Below, piece after piece: positions 34,173-43,552 of a stretch of DNA of 64,000 nucleotides. The notes under the pieces were generated by a model, which saw only the letters and a program-made list of their open reading frames with translations, ran no database searches and was not told the origin of the DNA. The stretch spans positions 730,816 through 794,815 of the forward strand of contig NZ_FTOA01000002.1 of assembly GCF_900156605.1 (NCBI RefSeq). Reading direction: 5' to 3'. Every line of letters begins with the position of its first letter. Positions within the stretch are counted from its first letter, which is position 1. The position numbers and the translations under genes are program-made. Origin of the DNA: Insolitispirillum peregrinum. Lineage in GTDB: Bacteria > Pseudomonadota > Alphaproteobacteria > Rhodospirillales > Rhodospirillaceae.

Positions 34173-35611
34173 AGGACAACCATCCACACCGCGACCACCA
34201 CCGAACCACTCAGAACAAAGCGGCCATTCCAGTCACGGCCAACGACTTTGGTCGAAACGCCGGACTGGCGGGCGATGCTGAGGGTGGCGGCTCCGACCGG
34301 GGTGGTGCAGGCAGACAAGGCCCAGGCTCCCATCAGGCCGCTGGTCAGCACCAGCGGGTGAATGCCGTGGGTGGCCAGCCCCGACAAGCCGTTGCCGATC
34401 AGGGTGGCGGAAACGATCTGCGGCACACCATAGCGGGCCGCCACCATCATCCCCCACACCAGCGCAATGGTCAGCAGGATCGGCGGCAGGGCGACATGGG
34501 CCAGCAGATCGGCAATGGTCGAGGGTGTCAGGTATGCGGCAGCCACTGCGCCGAAAAAGGTGGCCCCCCCCAGAACGGCAAACTCGGTGCGAAAGGCGGG
34601 CATCGAGATTTCCAGCCGCCGCGCCAGTCGGCGGGTTGCCAGCACCGGCGCCAACAGCGGGCTGCTGTGCCATACCTGCACCGCCAGCCATAGCCAGGCA
34701 CTGATCGGGACCACCACCATCGCCGAAATGACCGGACGGATATCCAGCAGCCATGCCATGCCGAGCACGGCGGTGATGACGCTGCCGACCAGCAGCACCA
34801 ACTGCCCCATCGGAGCCCACGACGGAGGCTCCGCCGGCTTGGGCAGCGGGGTGGTGATGGTGCCGCGCAGGCCGGGGGGAAAGGTCAGCCGGTCAATCGC
34901 CCAGCCCAGCAGCAGCAGCAGGACGGTCAGCACCCCTTGCACCGGCAACAGGTGGGCCAGATCAACACCGGGAATGGCGGCCTGCATGACGGCAAAGGAC
35001 ACCGACAACGGCGACCAGACGGTCATCATGGCAAAGCCCTGCAACAGGGCGGTCATCATCCGTTGCTTGCGAATGTCGGCAATCCGCTGGTCGCCGCCAG
35101 CGGCGTCGAGGGTGTTGCCACGCTGGACCATCACCCCCAACAGGGTGAGGACGCCAAAGTTCAGGATCACTGCAATCAGGTGGCTGCCGACCGACAGCAC
35201 GGTATAGCGCCGTCCGGGGGGCTGGCGGACCATCACATCTCCGCATCGCTGGATCAGCGGCGAGGTTTCTGCCGCATCGCGCAACAGGCTGACGGCGGCA
35301 AACAGGCCAATCACAAAGGCTGCCGAGTTCAGCCCGTGCATCACCACCTCGCCGCCATGGGGGTGGATAGCCAGGGTCACGACGGTCGCCGCCAGGCAAA
35401 AGGCCAGCATGATATGGCCCCCGCGCGTCAGCGCCACCGCCTCCAAAAGCATGAAGACCACCGTTGCGGCAGCAGCGGCGGTCTTGGCAGCGGGCAGGGC
35501 GGTGAACTCGCCGACGATGGCGGCGATGATGATCACCACCACCGCCACCGTCGAACAAATCAGACGAATGCGAACAAGGCCTGCCATGGCAGGCGCAGAA
35601 GACGAAGACAT
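34154..35611 (-). CDS. multi-pass membrane transporter, ion-transporter superfamily-like
   Basis: A 485-residue inner-membrane protein with about 12 hydrophobic segments, no signal peptide and no ATP-binding motif. Features such as LNFGVLTLLGVMVQRG, LIGNGLSGLATHG and LSACTTPVGAATLSIARQSG recall permeases of the ArsB/NhaD and DASS-like ion transporter superfamily, but I cannot name the family. ATG 35611 begins 2 bp after the oxidoreductase stop, so the two form an operon and the substrate may be an amine or amino acid used by that enzyme. The last residues RAFLH and the TGA stop are encoded by the inserted repeat, so the original C-terminus may have been longer. Confidence 0.7.
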   Translation of the reverse strand: MSSSSAPAMAGLVRIRLICSTVAVVVIIIAAIVGEFTALPAAKTAAAAATVVFMLLEAVALTRGGHIMLAFCLAATVVTLAIHPHGGEVVMHGLNSAAFVIGLFAAVSLLRDAAETSPLIQRCGDVMVRQPPGRRYTVLSVGSHLIAVILNFGVLTLLGVMVQRGNTLDAAGGDQRIADIRKQRMMTALLQGFAMMTVWSPLSVSFAVMQAAIPGVDLAHLLPVQGVLTVLLLLLGWAIDRLTFPPGLRGTITTPLPKPAEPPSWAPMGQLVLLVGSVITAVLGMAWLLDIRPVISAMVVVPISAWLWLAVQVWHSSPLLAPVLATRRLARRLEISMPAFRTEFAVLGGATFFGAVAAAYLTPSTIADLLAHVALPPILLTIALVWGMMVAARYGVPQIVSATLIGNGLSGLATHGIHPLVLTSGLMGAWALSACTTPVGAATLSIARQSGVSTKVVGRDWNGRFVLSGSVVVAVWMVVLRAFLH

Positions 35612-35613
35612 GT

Positions 35614-36903
35614 TTAGAATGTGACCGGCATCAGATGAGACACTTGGGCACCCAAGGAATAAAAGGCTTCCTGAGCTTTCTGCCACTTGGCATCATGCGG
35701 GTCGGTCAGCGGCAAGGGCAAGTCTTCCGCGCCCTTTCTCCCCAGAATATGGTCGGCAATTTCACGTCCGAACACCGTACCGGGCGAAATGCCACGGCCA
35801 TTGTAACCGCTGAAGCTGATCACGTTTTCGGCCAGCCGGTGGAACCGGGGCAGGTTGTCGGCGGTCAGGCCGATTTTGCCGTACCATTCTGCTTCGAATT
35901 CGACATTCGCCAGCGACGGATAGATCGCCGCCAGTGCCCGTTTGGCCCAGGCGCGATGTACTGCGTGACCGGTTCCGGCAAAGGACCCGACGCTGCCGAT
36001 CACCATCCGCCCGGCATGGTCCAGCCGGTAGGAATGCAGCACCGAACGGGTATCCCAACATCCCTGCCGCTCGGGCAGAATCCCGGCCAGTTGTTCGGCG
36101 GACAGCGGACGGGTGGCACAGTTGAAATAGGGCAGGTGAACCTGTTCCTGCCGCAGGGCGGGCCACGGGCCATCCATGCGGGTATAGGCATCGCTGGCCA
36201 TCACCACCCACGGGGCGGTGACACTGCCGTTGGCGGTGCGGGCGGTCCAGCCGTTTCCGCTGCGCTCAACGGCCAGCACCGGGGTGCCGGTGAAAATCCG
36301 GGCGCCTGCGGCGAGGGCGGCTTTGGCCAGCCCGCGCACATAGGCCAGCGGCTGGATGGTTCCGGCCCGCTTGTCCCACAGGGCCCCGGTGTAGACCGAT
36401 GTGCCCAGTTTGGCGGCGGCATCGCTGGCGTTGAGCAGAACCACCGGCGCCCCCAGCCCCTGCCATTCGGCCTCGCGCTGTTGCAGTTCTTCGAGGCCCT
36501 TTTGCCCGACGGCGCAGTGCAGGGTGCCAACCGGTTCGGCTTCGCAGGGAATGCCGTACTTGTTGATCACGCCATAGACGTACTGCGGGCCATCTCCCAG
36601 CGCGGTCAGCAGGCGCTGGCCATAATCAGTCCCCAGCGTTCTGGTCAGATCGCTGGGCATCACCCACATGCCGGCATTGACCAGACCGACGTTCCGCCCG
36701 GCCCCGCCATAGCCGACCTCAACGGCTTCCAGCACGACGGCTTTCACGCCGTTTTCGGCCAGATGCAGGGCGGCAGAGCAGCCGGTGAAGCCGCCCCCGA
36801 CAATGATGACATCGGCGGTCAGTGACGCGGTGAGGGATGAGGTTTGCGGGGCGGCCGGGGCTGAAATTTCCCACAGGCCATGGGAATGGGGATCGTTGAG
36901 CAT
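35614..36903 (-). CDS. FAD-dependent amine/amino acid oxidoreductase (DAO family)
   Basis: A 429-residue protein of the DAO superfamily, which oxidises glycine-type or D-amino acids and amines. The dinucleotide fold ADVIIVGGGFTGCSAALHLAE is seen near residues 30-50, followed by an LEA acidic end and the GGAGRNVGLVNAG flavin loop, and the C-terminal FAD contact SFSGYNGRGISPGTVFGREI. The overall pattern resembles gamma-glutamylputrescine oxidase (PuuB/OrdL), but the substrate is uncertain. It is the first gene of a two-gene operon with the transporter. Confidence 0.85.
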   Translation of the reverse strand: MLNDPHSHGLWEISAPAAPQTSSLTASLTADVIIVGGGFTGCSAALHLAENGVKAVVLEAVEVGYGGAGRNVGLVNAGMWVMPSDLTRTLGTDYGQRLLTALGDGPQYVYGVINKYGIPCEAEPVGTLHCAVGQKGLEELQQREAEWQGLGAPVVLLNASDAAAKLGTSVYTGALWDKRAGTIQPLAYVRGLAKAALAAGARIFTGTPVLAVERSGNGWTARTANGSVTAPWVVMASDAYTRMDGPWPALRQEQVHLPYFNCATRPLSAEQLAGILPERQGCWDTRSVLHSYRLDHAGRMVIGSVGSFAGTGHAVHRAWAKRALAAIYPSLANVEFEAEWYGKIGLTADNLPRFHRLAENVISFSGYNGRGISPGTVFGREIADHILGRKGAEDLPLPLTDPHDAKWQKAQEAFYSLGAQVSHLMPVTF

Positions 36904-37134
36904 GGGGCGGCACTCTTTTGTGGTATCACCGACGCTTCAGGTGACCGGAACAGTGTGTCTTGCTGTGCAGCATGATGCCAAGCGACCTTTGTGCAACAGG
37001 TTATTCGCGGATGGAATGGGGCATGCCGTTTATCGTCAGACTGATGGAAAAACGCCTGAGGACCATCTTCAGACTTTGTTTAGGGTCATTCCCGTACAAG
37101 GGGAGACTGCCCTGAAACCATCCGGACTGTTGCC

Positions 37135-38214
37135 GTGCCGAAAACGCCGCCATTAACCAAAGGGACTCTCGCCGGACTGGCCTTTATCTGGGTCAATACG
37201 GCCTTGCTATACGGGGCGACGGTGCCAGACCTGTTGCAGCGGACGCTGGTTCCGGCGGTGGGGGGCGAGATCGCCAGCAAGGTCAGTGGTGCTGTGCCCC
37301 AACCATTGCCGTTGCTGGCGCGCCTGTTGGGCATTGCCGCCTTGCCGCCGCGCGCGCCAATCATTGATACCGTCCCGGCATCGGATCGGGTTTCGGCCCA
37401 GATGAGCGCCGAAATGGTGCGGGCCCTGTATCGGGACCTTGGCTATGGCCTGTATGATGTCATCCGCGATGACCAGCCGGTGCCGCGCGTCTTTCTGGCC
37501 TCGATCCCGGATGATCTGAGCGTTCTGCGGGACTCGGCATTCCGCAAGAGTCTGTTCCTGCGCACCCTGTTGCCGTTGATCCTGCGGGTGAACGAAGAAA
37601 TCACCGCCGACCGTGAACGGGTCGAAGTGATCTTGCAGCAGAAAAAGACCACCGGCCATTTCCGCGCCTATGAACAGCACTGGCTGGATGGCAAGGTGCG
37701 GGAATACGGGCTGGCCCCCGGCGAGTACAAGGCGCTGTTGACCCGGCTGGACGTGGTGCCGCCGTCGCTGGCACTGGCGCAGGCCGCCGAGGAGTCGGGT
37801 TGGGGGACATCCCGTTTTGCCCGCACCGGCAATGCGCTGTTCGGGCAATGGACGTGGAATCGCAGCAAGGGCATGACGCCACAGGACGCTGCCCCCGGCA
37901 CATCGCATGCGGTGAAAAGCTTTCCGAGTCTGTTGCTGGCGGTGAAGGCCTATGCCCATAATCTCAACACCCACCGCGCCTATGCCCCGTTCCGGCAGGA
38001 ACGGGCGGCTGTGCGCGAACGGGGGGAGGCGGTGCGTGGGTATACTCTGGCCAACACCTTGCACCGTTATTCTGAACGTGGCACCGCCTATGTCGATACT
38101 TTGCACGATTTGATGCGCGGCAACAATCTGCCCGCCCTTGATGATGCCCGGCTGTCCTCGACGCCGCTGGAAATGGCCAGTCTGGAAGAACGCCCGCAGC
38201 CGACCAAACGCTGA
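37135..38214 (+). CDS. Bax-like glucosaminidase (peptidoglycan hydrolase)
   Basis: A 359-residue protein anchored by an N-terminal hydrophobic segment (residues about 10-30), with a C-terminal glucosaminidase domain of the mannosyl-glycoprotein endo-beta-N-acetylglucosaminidase family. The diagnostic sequence ALAQAAEESGWGTSRFA (about residues 213-229) with NALFGQW is that of E. coli Bax and related enzymes that cleave the glycan strand. The start is a GTG at 37135 with only a weak ribosome site. It is transcribed divergently from the oxidoreductase operon and ends 6 bp from the convergent metallopeptidase gene. Confidence 0.85.
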   Translation: MPKTPPLTKGTLAGLAFIWVNTALLYGATVPDLLQRTLVPAVGGEIASKVSGAVPQPLPLLARLLGIAALPPRAPIIDTVPASDRVSAQMSAEMVRALYRDLGYGLYDVIRDDQPVPRVFLASIPDDLSVLRDSAFRKSLFLRTLLPLILRVNEEITADRERVEVILQQKKTTGHFRAYEQHWLDGKVREYGLAPGEYKALLTRLDVVPPSLALAQAAEESGWGTSRFARTGNALFGQWTWNRSKGMTPQDAAPGTSHAVKSFPSLLLAVKAYAHNLNTHRAYAPFRQERAAVRERGEAVRGYTLANTLHRYSERGTAYVDTLHDLMRGNNLPALDDARLSSTPLEMASLEERPQPTKR

Positions 38215-38220
38215 GGCTGT

Positions 38221-38931
38221 TTACCCATAGCGATGCAGACGGCTGCCGTGATCTTTCAGCCAGCGTTCGTCGGCGGCGTAATCTCCGGCGAGGTCTTCCA
38301 CCAGCGCCCAGAAACGGGGAGAATGATTGAGTTCGACCAGATGGGCGACTTCGTGGGCGACGACATAGGACAGGACGGGTTCCGGGGCCAGCACCAGCCG
38401 CCACGAGAACGTCATGTCCCCGTGGCTGTTACAGCTTCCCCAACGGCTGCGGACATCCCGAAAGGAGACCCGGTTCAGCCGTCGGCCCAAGTGGGACGCC
38501 AGTCGGTGCGCGCGCGGGGTGATTTCGTCTTCCGCCCGCCGGATCAGGTAATCACGGACGCGACGCGGCAAATGTTCCGGCTGGCCGCTGACCCACAAAA
38601 CGCCGTCCTCGGCCCAAACGCCACGGCGAGCCTCGGGGGCCGGGCAGATGCGATGGGGCTGGCCGAGCAGAGGGATCTCCGCCCCGGCGGCAAAGGGAAT
38701 CCGTGGAGGCAGTGCTGCCAGCCGGGTTTGCACCCAGGCGCGTTTTTCCTGCACAAACCCCAGCGCCACCCGCCGCGAGATGCCGGGCGGGTGGACCACC
38801 ACCACCCGGTCGCGCAACCCGTCCACCCGCATCGACAGGCGACGGGCGGTGGTGGACAGCTTCAGTTCGATGGCAATTTGTCTGCCGTTGCCAAGCTCAA
38901 GCATCAGGGGTGGGGCGGCGGGTGGGGGCAC
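38221..38931 (-). CDS. YgjP-like (DUF45) zinc metallopeptidase
   Basis: A 236-residue protein of the YgjP/WLM-like metal-dependent hydrolase family. The zinc motif HEVAHLVELNHSPRFW (about residues 191-206) supplies two histidines and the catalytic glutamate, with a third histidine in the NHS segment. The RWGSCNSHGDMTFSWRLVLA segment just before it is the family hallmark. Physiological substrate is unknown. It is convergent with the Bax-like gene. Confidence 0.88.
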   Translation of the reverse strand: MPPPAAPPLMLELGNGRQIAIELKLSTTARRLSMRVDGLRDRVVVVHPPGISRRVALGFVQEKRAWVQTRLAALPPRIPFAAGAEIPLLGQPHRICPAPEARRGVWAEDGVLWVSGQPEHLPRRVRDYLIRRAEDEITPRAHRLASHLGRRLNRVSFRDVRSRWGSCNSHGDMTFSWRLVLAPEPVLSYVVAHEVAHLVELNHSPRFWALVEDLAGDYAADERWLKDHGSRLHRYG

Positions 38932-38952
38932 GGGGAAGCCTCGTGTCAGGAT

Positions 38953-39411
38953 TTACAAATCCGGCCAGTCGACGATGTGGTATTCCAGCATCCCGACCTT
39001 CCGCTCGGAAATCGCCCGTCCGCGCAGGCTCATGCGGGCCTTGTGGATGCTCTCGGTGTCACCGGACACCAGTGGATGCCACCATTCCAGATCCTTGCCT
39101 TCGTGGATCAGGCGATAGGCGCAGGTGGACGGCAGCCAGTAGGCTTTGGGGATGAATTGCGGGAACAACTGCACACAGTCCGGCACAAAATCCCAGCGTT
39201 TCGGATACTTTGAGCACTTGCAGGAATTCAGGTCCAGCAGGCGGCAGGCGACGTTGGTTTTGTGCAATTCGCCCGGGGTTCCGTCTTCGTTGTCATCGTC
39301 CTGCAATTTGTGCAGGCAGCATTTCCCGCAGCCATCGCACAGGGATTCCCATTGTTCTGGCGTCATTTCGGCAAGCGGCACCGTTTTCCAGAAAGGGAGA
39401 TCGTCAGCCAT
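38953..39411 (-). CDS. YcgN-family cysteine-cluster protein (UPF0260)
   Basis: A 152-residue protein of the YcgN family, which is related to CxxCxxCC metal-cluster proteins of unknown function. The cluster is C25-X2-C28-X2-C31-C32 in LCDGCGKCCLHKL, with more cysteines in ACRLLDLNSCKCSKYPKRW and VPDCVQLFP. ATG 39411 gives the conserved MADDLPFWKTVPLAEMT start. It lies 21 bp upstream of the metallopeptidase gene on the same strand. Confidence 0.88.
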   Translation of the reverse strand: MADDLPFWKTVPLAEMTPEQWESLCDGCGKCCLHKLQDDDNEDGTPGELHKTNVACRLLDLNSCKCSKYPKRWDFVPDCVQLFPQFIPKAYWLPSTCAYRLIHEGKDLEWWHPLVSGDTESIHKARMSLRGRAISERKVGMLEYHIVDWPDL

Positions 39412-39505
39412 CGGCCTGTTCCTTGTTGTGGGTCCGCACTTCATCTGTGTGCGGCGTTTGCGCTTGCTTACCCAGCCGTCAGCATTCGGTCAACAGCGAT
39501 CAATG

Positions 39506-39545
39506 GAAACACCCCGCCCCGGCTCTTGTGGCCGGTGACGGGGTG
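39506..39545 (-). terminator. intrinsic terminator after phaZ
   Basis: CACCCCG (39510-39516) and CGGGGTG (39539-39545) enclose an inner CCGGC/GCCGG stem. On the - strand, 43 bp after the phaZ stop, the stem is followed by TTTCC. The T-run is short, so efficiency is uncertain. Confidence 0.55.
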
Positions 39546-39588
39546 CTTTGCCCTCAGGGGAGGAAACCGTGTGCCGGTTATGCGCCAG

Positions 39589-40827
39589 TTATGCCCCGGT
39601 GCGGTTGTTGCGGTGCGTCAGGATGAACTCGCGCACGATCGGCATGATTTCTTCGCGCCAGCGGCGGCCGTTGAAAATGCCGTAATGGCCGACCTTCGGC
39701 TGCAGGTGCTGGCGGTGGAAGCGGGCGGGCAGGTTGCGGCACAGGTCATGGGCGGCAACGGTCTGGCCTGCGCCGGTGATGTCGTCCTTTTCGCCTTCGA
39801 CGGTCAGCAGGGCAACGTCGGTGATCGCCCCCAGATCAACCCGGCGACCGTGGACTTCCAGCACCCCGCGCGGCAGGCTGTGTTCCTTGAACACTTCGCG
39901 GATGGTGTCGAGGTAAAAGTCGCCCGGCAAGTCCATCACCGACAGGTATTCATCATAGAATTCCCGGTGCTTTTCCGCCGAGTCGCCATCGCCCTTGATC
40001 AGGTGGCGGTAATAGTGCAGGTGAGCGTTGACGTGACGGTCCATGTTCATCGACATGAAACCGCTGAGCTGCAGGAAACCGGGATAGACCCGGCGGCCAC
40101 GACCGGCGTAGGTCATCGGCACGCTGTGAATCACCCGGTCGAGGAACCAGTCCATCGGGTGCTCGTCAGCAAAGGCATTGACCGCGGTCGGGCTGCGGCG
40201 GGTATCGATCGGCCCCCCCATCAGCACGATGCTGGCCGGGCGGTTGGGGTCGTTGTCTTCGGCCATCAGCGCCACGGCGGCCATCACCGGTACGCTGGGC
40301 TGGCAGACGGCCATCACCGTCGTTTGCGGGCCGAGGAATTCCAGGAAGGTCCGCACATAATCGACATAGCTGTCGAAATTGAAATTACCGGCCACCTGCG
40401 GCACATCGCGGGCGTTGACCCAGTCGGTGATGTACACCTCATGTTCCGGCAGCAGGGCTTCGACAGTGCCGCGCAGCAAGGTGGCATAGTGGCCGGACAT
40501 CGGGGCCACCAGCAGCACGCGGGGGTGCAAATGCGGGCCATTGCCCCGTTCAAAATGCAGCAGGTCACAGAACGGCAGGCGCATCACCACCCGTTCGGTC
40601 ACGCTGACCTGTTCCCCGTCAACGGTGGTGGTCGGCAGGTTGAACGGCGGCTTGGGGTACTGGCGGGTCATCCGCTCGAACAGTTCCGCGCTGGCGGCAA
40701 GGCTACGGGCAGAACTGGTATAGGACATCGGCAGCCAAGGGTGCGAGAACATCGATTGCACCGTCTGCGCCAACAGGCGCATGGGAGCCATCGCTGCGTG
40801 TTGCATCTCATGGAACTGGTACAGCAT
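39589..40827 (-). CDS. phaZ: intracellular poly(3-hydroxybutyrate) depolymerase
   Basis: A 412-residue cytoplasmic enzyme of the PhaZ intracellular depolymerase family that mobilises storage polyester granules. The alpha/beta-hydrolase nucleophile motif is AVCQPSVPV with Cys175, the cysteine nucleophile of this family, and the C-terminal histidine is in QPKVGHYGIFNGRRW. MLYQFHEMQHAAMAPMRLLA is the usual N-terminus and ATG 40827 follows GGAGGG. It implies that the organism makes PHB. Confidence 0.93.
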   Translation of the reverse strand: MLYQFHEMQHAAMAPMRLLAQTVQSMFSHPWLPMSYTSSARSLAASAELFERMTRQYPKPPFNLPTTTVDGEQVSVTERVVMRLPFCDLLHFERGNGPHLHPRVLLVAPMSGHYATLLRGTVEALLPEHEVYITDWVNARDVPQVAGNFNFDSYVDYVRTFLEFLGPQTTVMAVCQPSVPVMAAVALMAEDNDPNRPASIVLMGGPIDTRRSPTAVNAFADEHPMDWFLDRVIHSVPMTYAGRGRRVYPGFLQLSGFMSMNMDRHVNAHLHYYRHLIKGDGDSAEKHREFYDEYLSVMDLPGDFYLDTIREVFKEHSLPRGVLEVHGRRVDLGAITDVALLTVEGEKDDITGAGQTVAAHDLCRNLPARFHRQHLQPKVGHYGIFNGRRWREEIMPIVREFILTHRNNRTGA

Positions 40828-41237
40828 TCCGAAAACACCCTCCAAACGATAATCTGAACCGCGCGCTGTGATGATAGGGCGCGTGGCGCCATCCCTGTGA
40901 CTTTTGAAGATGAACCGGACGGTTCCGACTTTGAAGGGGGATCCCTGCGTCCAGTTGATTGTTATAATTTTGTTACTTCAATAGCGGTTTTGTCATAACA
41001 AATGTTGCGTGGCAACTGGAAAAAAGAACCATGGCGGTGAATTTCTGAGGATAGGATAAATTCCCCGGCCCGAGACTCGGGTACTGTTCGTCTGCAGACG
41101 CCCGGATACCGGAATAACCATGTCTGATGTGGTCTTTTGTGATAAATAATCCGATACAAGTGTAAAATGGCGCTTGCCAAAGGGCCTGCGCTCTCATATC
41201 TACATATTCAGGACGTAATATTCATAGGAAACGCCCC
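40828..41237. other. divergent intergenic region between phaZ and coaBC
   Basis: No gene is seen in this 410-base gap. It is AT-rich in the middle and holds an imperfect palindrome TTTGTCATAACAAA (40989-41002) and a GTTGC/GCAAC hairpin (41004-41016). TTGTGATAAATAATCCGATA near 41135 and TAAAAT at 41161 could contribute to the coaBC promoter, but spacing is poor. It presumably contains both divergent promoters. Confidence 0.5.
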
Positions 41238-42470
41238 ATGCTCGCCGGACGCCGTATCCTGCTGATGATCTCGGGTGGGATTGCCGCTTACAAAAGCCTG
41301 GACCTTATCCGTCGTCTCCGCGATCAACGGGCGAGCGTGCGCTGTGTGCTGACCAAAGGCGGGGCTGAATTCGTGACGCCGCTGACGGTGGCCGCCCTGT
41401 CTGAAAACAAGGTCTATCAGGACCTGTTTTCCCTGACCGACGAGGCCGAAATGGGCCACATCCGCCTGTCCCGCGAGGCCGATCTGCTGGTGGTGGCACC
41501 GTGTACGGCGGACCTGATGGCCCGGATAGCGGCGGGCATGGCTGACGATCTGGCGGCAACGGTTCTGCTGGCCACCGACAAGCCGGTCCTGATTGCGCCT
41601 GCGATGAACAGCTATATGTGGAACCATCCGGCGACGCAGGACAACCTGCGCACCCTGACCCGGCGTGGCGTGATGACCGTTGGCCCGAATGACGGCATGC
41701 TGGCCTGTGGCGAGACCGGGGCGGGCCGGATGGCCGAAGTGCCGGAAATGATGGCTGCCATCCTTGATTTCTTTCAGCGCCAGTCGTGGAAGCCGCTGGC
41801 CGGGCGGCGGGCATTGGTCACCAGTGGCCCGACCCATGAACCGATTGATCCGGTGCGCCTGATCGCCAACCGCTCGTCCGGCAAGCAGGGCCACGCGATT
41901 GCGCGGGCGCTGGCTGAACTGGGGGCCGAGGTGACGCTGGTCAGTGGCCCGGTCACCCTGCCGCCGCCGATCGGAGTCACCACGGTTGCAGTCGAAACGG
42001 CCCGCGAGATGCTGGCGGCCTGCCAGCGGGTGCAGATGGCCGAAACAGCCCCGCTGGATATTGCCGTCTTTGCGGCGGCGGTGGCCGACTGGGGTGTTGA
42101 TGGCAGTGCCCCGCAAAAGCTGAAAAAAACGCCGGGCGCGCCGCCGCCAGCGATCCATCTGGTGCCCAATCCCGACATTCTGGCCACCATCGCCCAGTCT
42201 GCCACCCTGCGCCCGGCGCTGGTGGTGGGCTTTGCCGCTGAAACCGAACAGGTCATTGACCACGCCCGCGCCAAGCTGGCACGCAAGGGCTGTGACTGGA
42301 TCTGTGCCAACGACGTGTCTCCGGCCAGCGGTACGTTTGGCGGTGACAGCAACACCATTCATCTCGTGCATCACGAGGGCGTCGAGTCCTGGCCGACGCT
42401 GGACAAGACCGCCGTTGCCCGCCGTCTGGCCGACCGTATTGCCACCCGTTTTTCCCCCGTAACCGCCTGA
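41238..42470 (+). CDS. coaBC: bifunctional phosphopantothenoylcysteine decarboxylase / phosphopantothenate-cysteine ligase
   Basis: CoaBC carries out two steps of coenzyme A synthesis. The N-terminal flavin-binding decarboxylase domain (residues about 1-185) has ISGGIAAYKSLDLIRRL, the catalytic histidine region MGHIRLSREADLLVVAP, APAMNSYMW and ACGETGAGRM. The C-terminal ligase domain has VTSGPTHEPIDPVR and NRSSGKQGHAIA. The length of 410 residues is standard. dut follows 6 bp later. Confidence 0.97.
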   Translation: MLAGRRILLMISGGIAAYKSLDLIRRLRDQRASVRCVLTKGGAEFVTPLTVAALSENKVYQDLFSLTDEAEMGHIRLSREADLLVVAPCTADLMARIAAGMADDLAATVLLATDKPVLIAPAMNSYMWNHPATQDNLRTLTRRGVMTVGPNDGMLACGETGAGRMAEVPEMMAAILDFFQRQSWKPLAGRRALVTSGPTHEPIDPVRLIANRSSGKQGHAIARALAELGAEVTLVSGPVTLPPPIGVTTVAVETAREMLAACQRVQMAETAPLDIAVFAAAVADWGVDGSAPQKLKKTPGAPPPAIHLVPNPDILATIAQSATLRPALVVGFAAETEQVIDHARAKLARKGCDWICANDVSPASGTFGGDSNTIHLVHHEGVESWPTLDKTAVARRLADRIATRFSPVTA

Positions 42471-42476
42471 GGCTTC

Positions 42477-42956
42477 ATGTCTACCATCTCGCTGCCCGTT
42501 ACCGTTCTTTCCCATGGCGAAGGCCTGCCCCTGCCCGCCTATGCCACCGCCAGTTCGGCAGGCATGGACCTGCACGCCGCCATTCCGGCCGATCAGCCGC
42601 TGATGCTGGCACCCGGTGCGTGGGATCTGGTGCCGACCGGTCTGGCGATGGCTTTGCCCGATGGCTTTGAGGCGCAGGTGCGCCCGCGCTCGGGGCTGGC
42701 GGCCAAGCATGCGGTGACGGTGCTGAATGCGCCGGGGACCATTGACGCCGATTACCGGGGCGAAGTGAAGGTGATCCTGATCAATCACGGCTCACAACCG
42801 TTCGTGATCGAACGCGGCATGCGGATTGCCCAGATGGTGGTTGCGCCGGTGGTGCAGGCCGCCTGGCAGTCCTGCGCCGAACTGCCGTCCAGCGAACGCG
42901 GGACCGGTGGGTTCGGATCGACCGGTACCAGTGCGACGGTTGCGGCCCGCCCGTAA
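42477..42956 (+). CDS. dut: deoxyuridine 5'-triphosphate nucleotidohydrolase
   Basis: dUTPase keeps uracil out of DNA and makes dUMP. The 159-residue protein has all five trimeric dUTPase motifs: AGMDLHA (28-34), PRSGLAAKH (70-78), [11 protein letters not shown] (87-97), RIAQMVV (116-122) and the C-terminal [10 protein letters not shown] (141-150). The coaBC-dut pairing is common in proteobacteria. Confidence 0.97.
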   Translation: MSTISLPVTVLSHGEGLPLPAYATASSAGMDLHAAIPADQPLMLAPGAWDLVPTGLAMALPDGFEAQVRPRSGLAAKHAVTVLNAPGTIDADYRGEVKVILINHGSQPFVIERGMRIAQMVVAPVVQAAWQSCAELPSSERGTGGFGSTGTSATVAARP

Positions 42957-43021
42957 GAGGTTGTGCCTGTATTGGCGTGTCATTGTAACGACTTGTGCTG
43001 TTGACTGTTTGAGGCCCTGCC

Positions 43022-43477
43022 ATGCTCCGCCCCTCCAAAAAGATGCTGTTTGCCATCGAAGCCGTTCTCGACATCGCCTATCACGCGGGGGGCGAGCCGG
43101 TGCAGAGCCGGGAAATCACCCGCCGCCAGAACATTCCCCGCCGCTATCTTGAACAGACCTTGCAACATCTGGTGCGGTCGGGGGTGCTGGTCGGGGTGCG
43201 CGGCCCGCGTGGTGGCTATCGGCTGGCGCGCGAACGGCGGCGGATCACCGTTGGCGAGATCGTCCGCGTCGTGCAGTCCATGGAAACCGAAGAAGACCTG
43301 TATCAGGACCTGCCGGGCAGCCCGCTGGGGCTGGAGGTGGTTCGTCCGATGTGGATGGACCTGCAGGAAGACCTGATGAAGCGGCTGGACGAGATTTCGA
43401 TTGATGATCTGTGCATGAAGGCGTGGAAAAGCGGGCTGGATTGCGAGGCCGAAGAAAAGATGGACTTCACCATCTGA
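43022..43477 (+). CDS. Rrf2-family transcriptional regulator
   Basis: A 151-residue winged-helix regulator of the Rrf2 family. The N-terminal HTH region has REITRRQNIPRRYLEQTLQHL and the wing GVRGPRGGYRLARERRRITV. The spaced triple cysteine of IscR is absent; only C132 and C141 are present near the end, so it is unlikely to hold an IscR-type cluster. Direct linkage to cysK recalls CymR of Bacillus, an Rrf2 protein that controls cysteine genes together with CysK. That role is inferred. Confidence 0.9.
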   Translation: MLRPSKKMLFAIEAVLDIAYHAGGEPVQSREITRRQNIPRRYLEQTLQHLVRSGVLVGVRGPRGGYRLARERRRITVGEIVRVVQSMETEEDLYQDLPGSPLGLEVVRPMWMDLQEDLMKRLDEISIDDLCMKAWKSGLDCEAEEKMDFTI

Positions 43478-43495
43478 AAAAGTCCCCTCTGCCGG

Positions 43496-43524
43496 TTGCA
43501 ATCCGGGCGGAGGACGCTTAAAAT
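43496..43524 (+). promoter_or_regulatory. sigma-70 promoter of cysK
   Basis: TTGCAA (43496-43501) and TAAAAT (43519-43524) are 17 bp apart, a good housekeeping promoter in the gap between the Rrf2 gene and cysK. The predicted start is near 43531. Confidence 0.7.
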
Positions 43525-43533
43525 ACACCAAGC

Positions 43534-43552
43534 AGTGATTATATGAATCACT
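43534..43552. promoter_or_regulatory. palindromic operator at the cysK transcription start
   Basis: AGTGATT, a 5-bp spacer, then AATCACT form a perfect 19-bp inverted repeat immediately after the predicted cysK start site. Its place suits a repressor, most simply the Rrf2 protein encoded just upstream. Confidence 0.65.

Noticed and set aside
36904..37134. Search for a gene in the divergent gap before the Bax-like gene
   Set aside because: No frame with a ribosome site or recognisable sequence, only presumed promoters.
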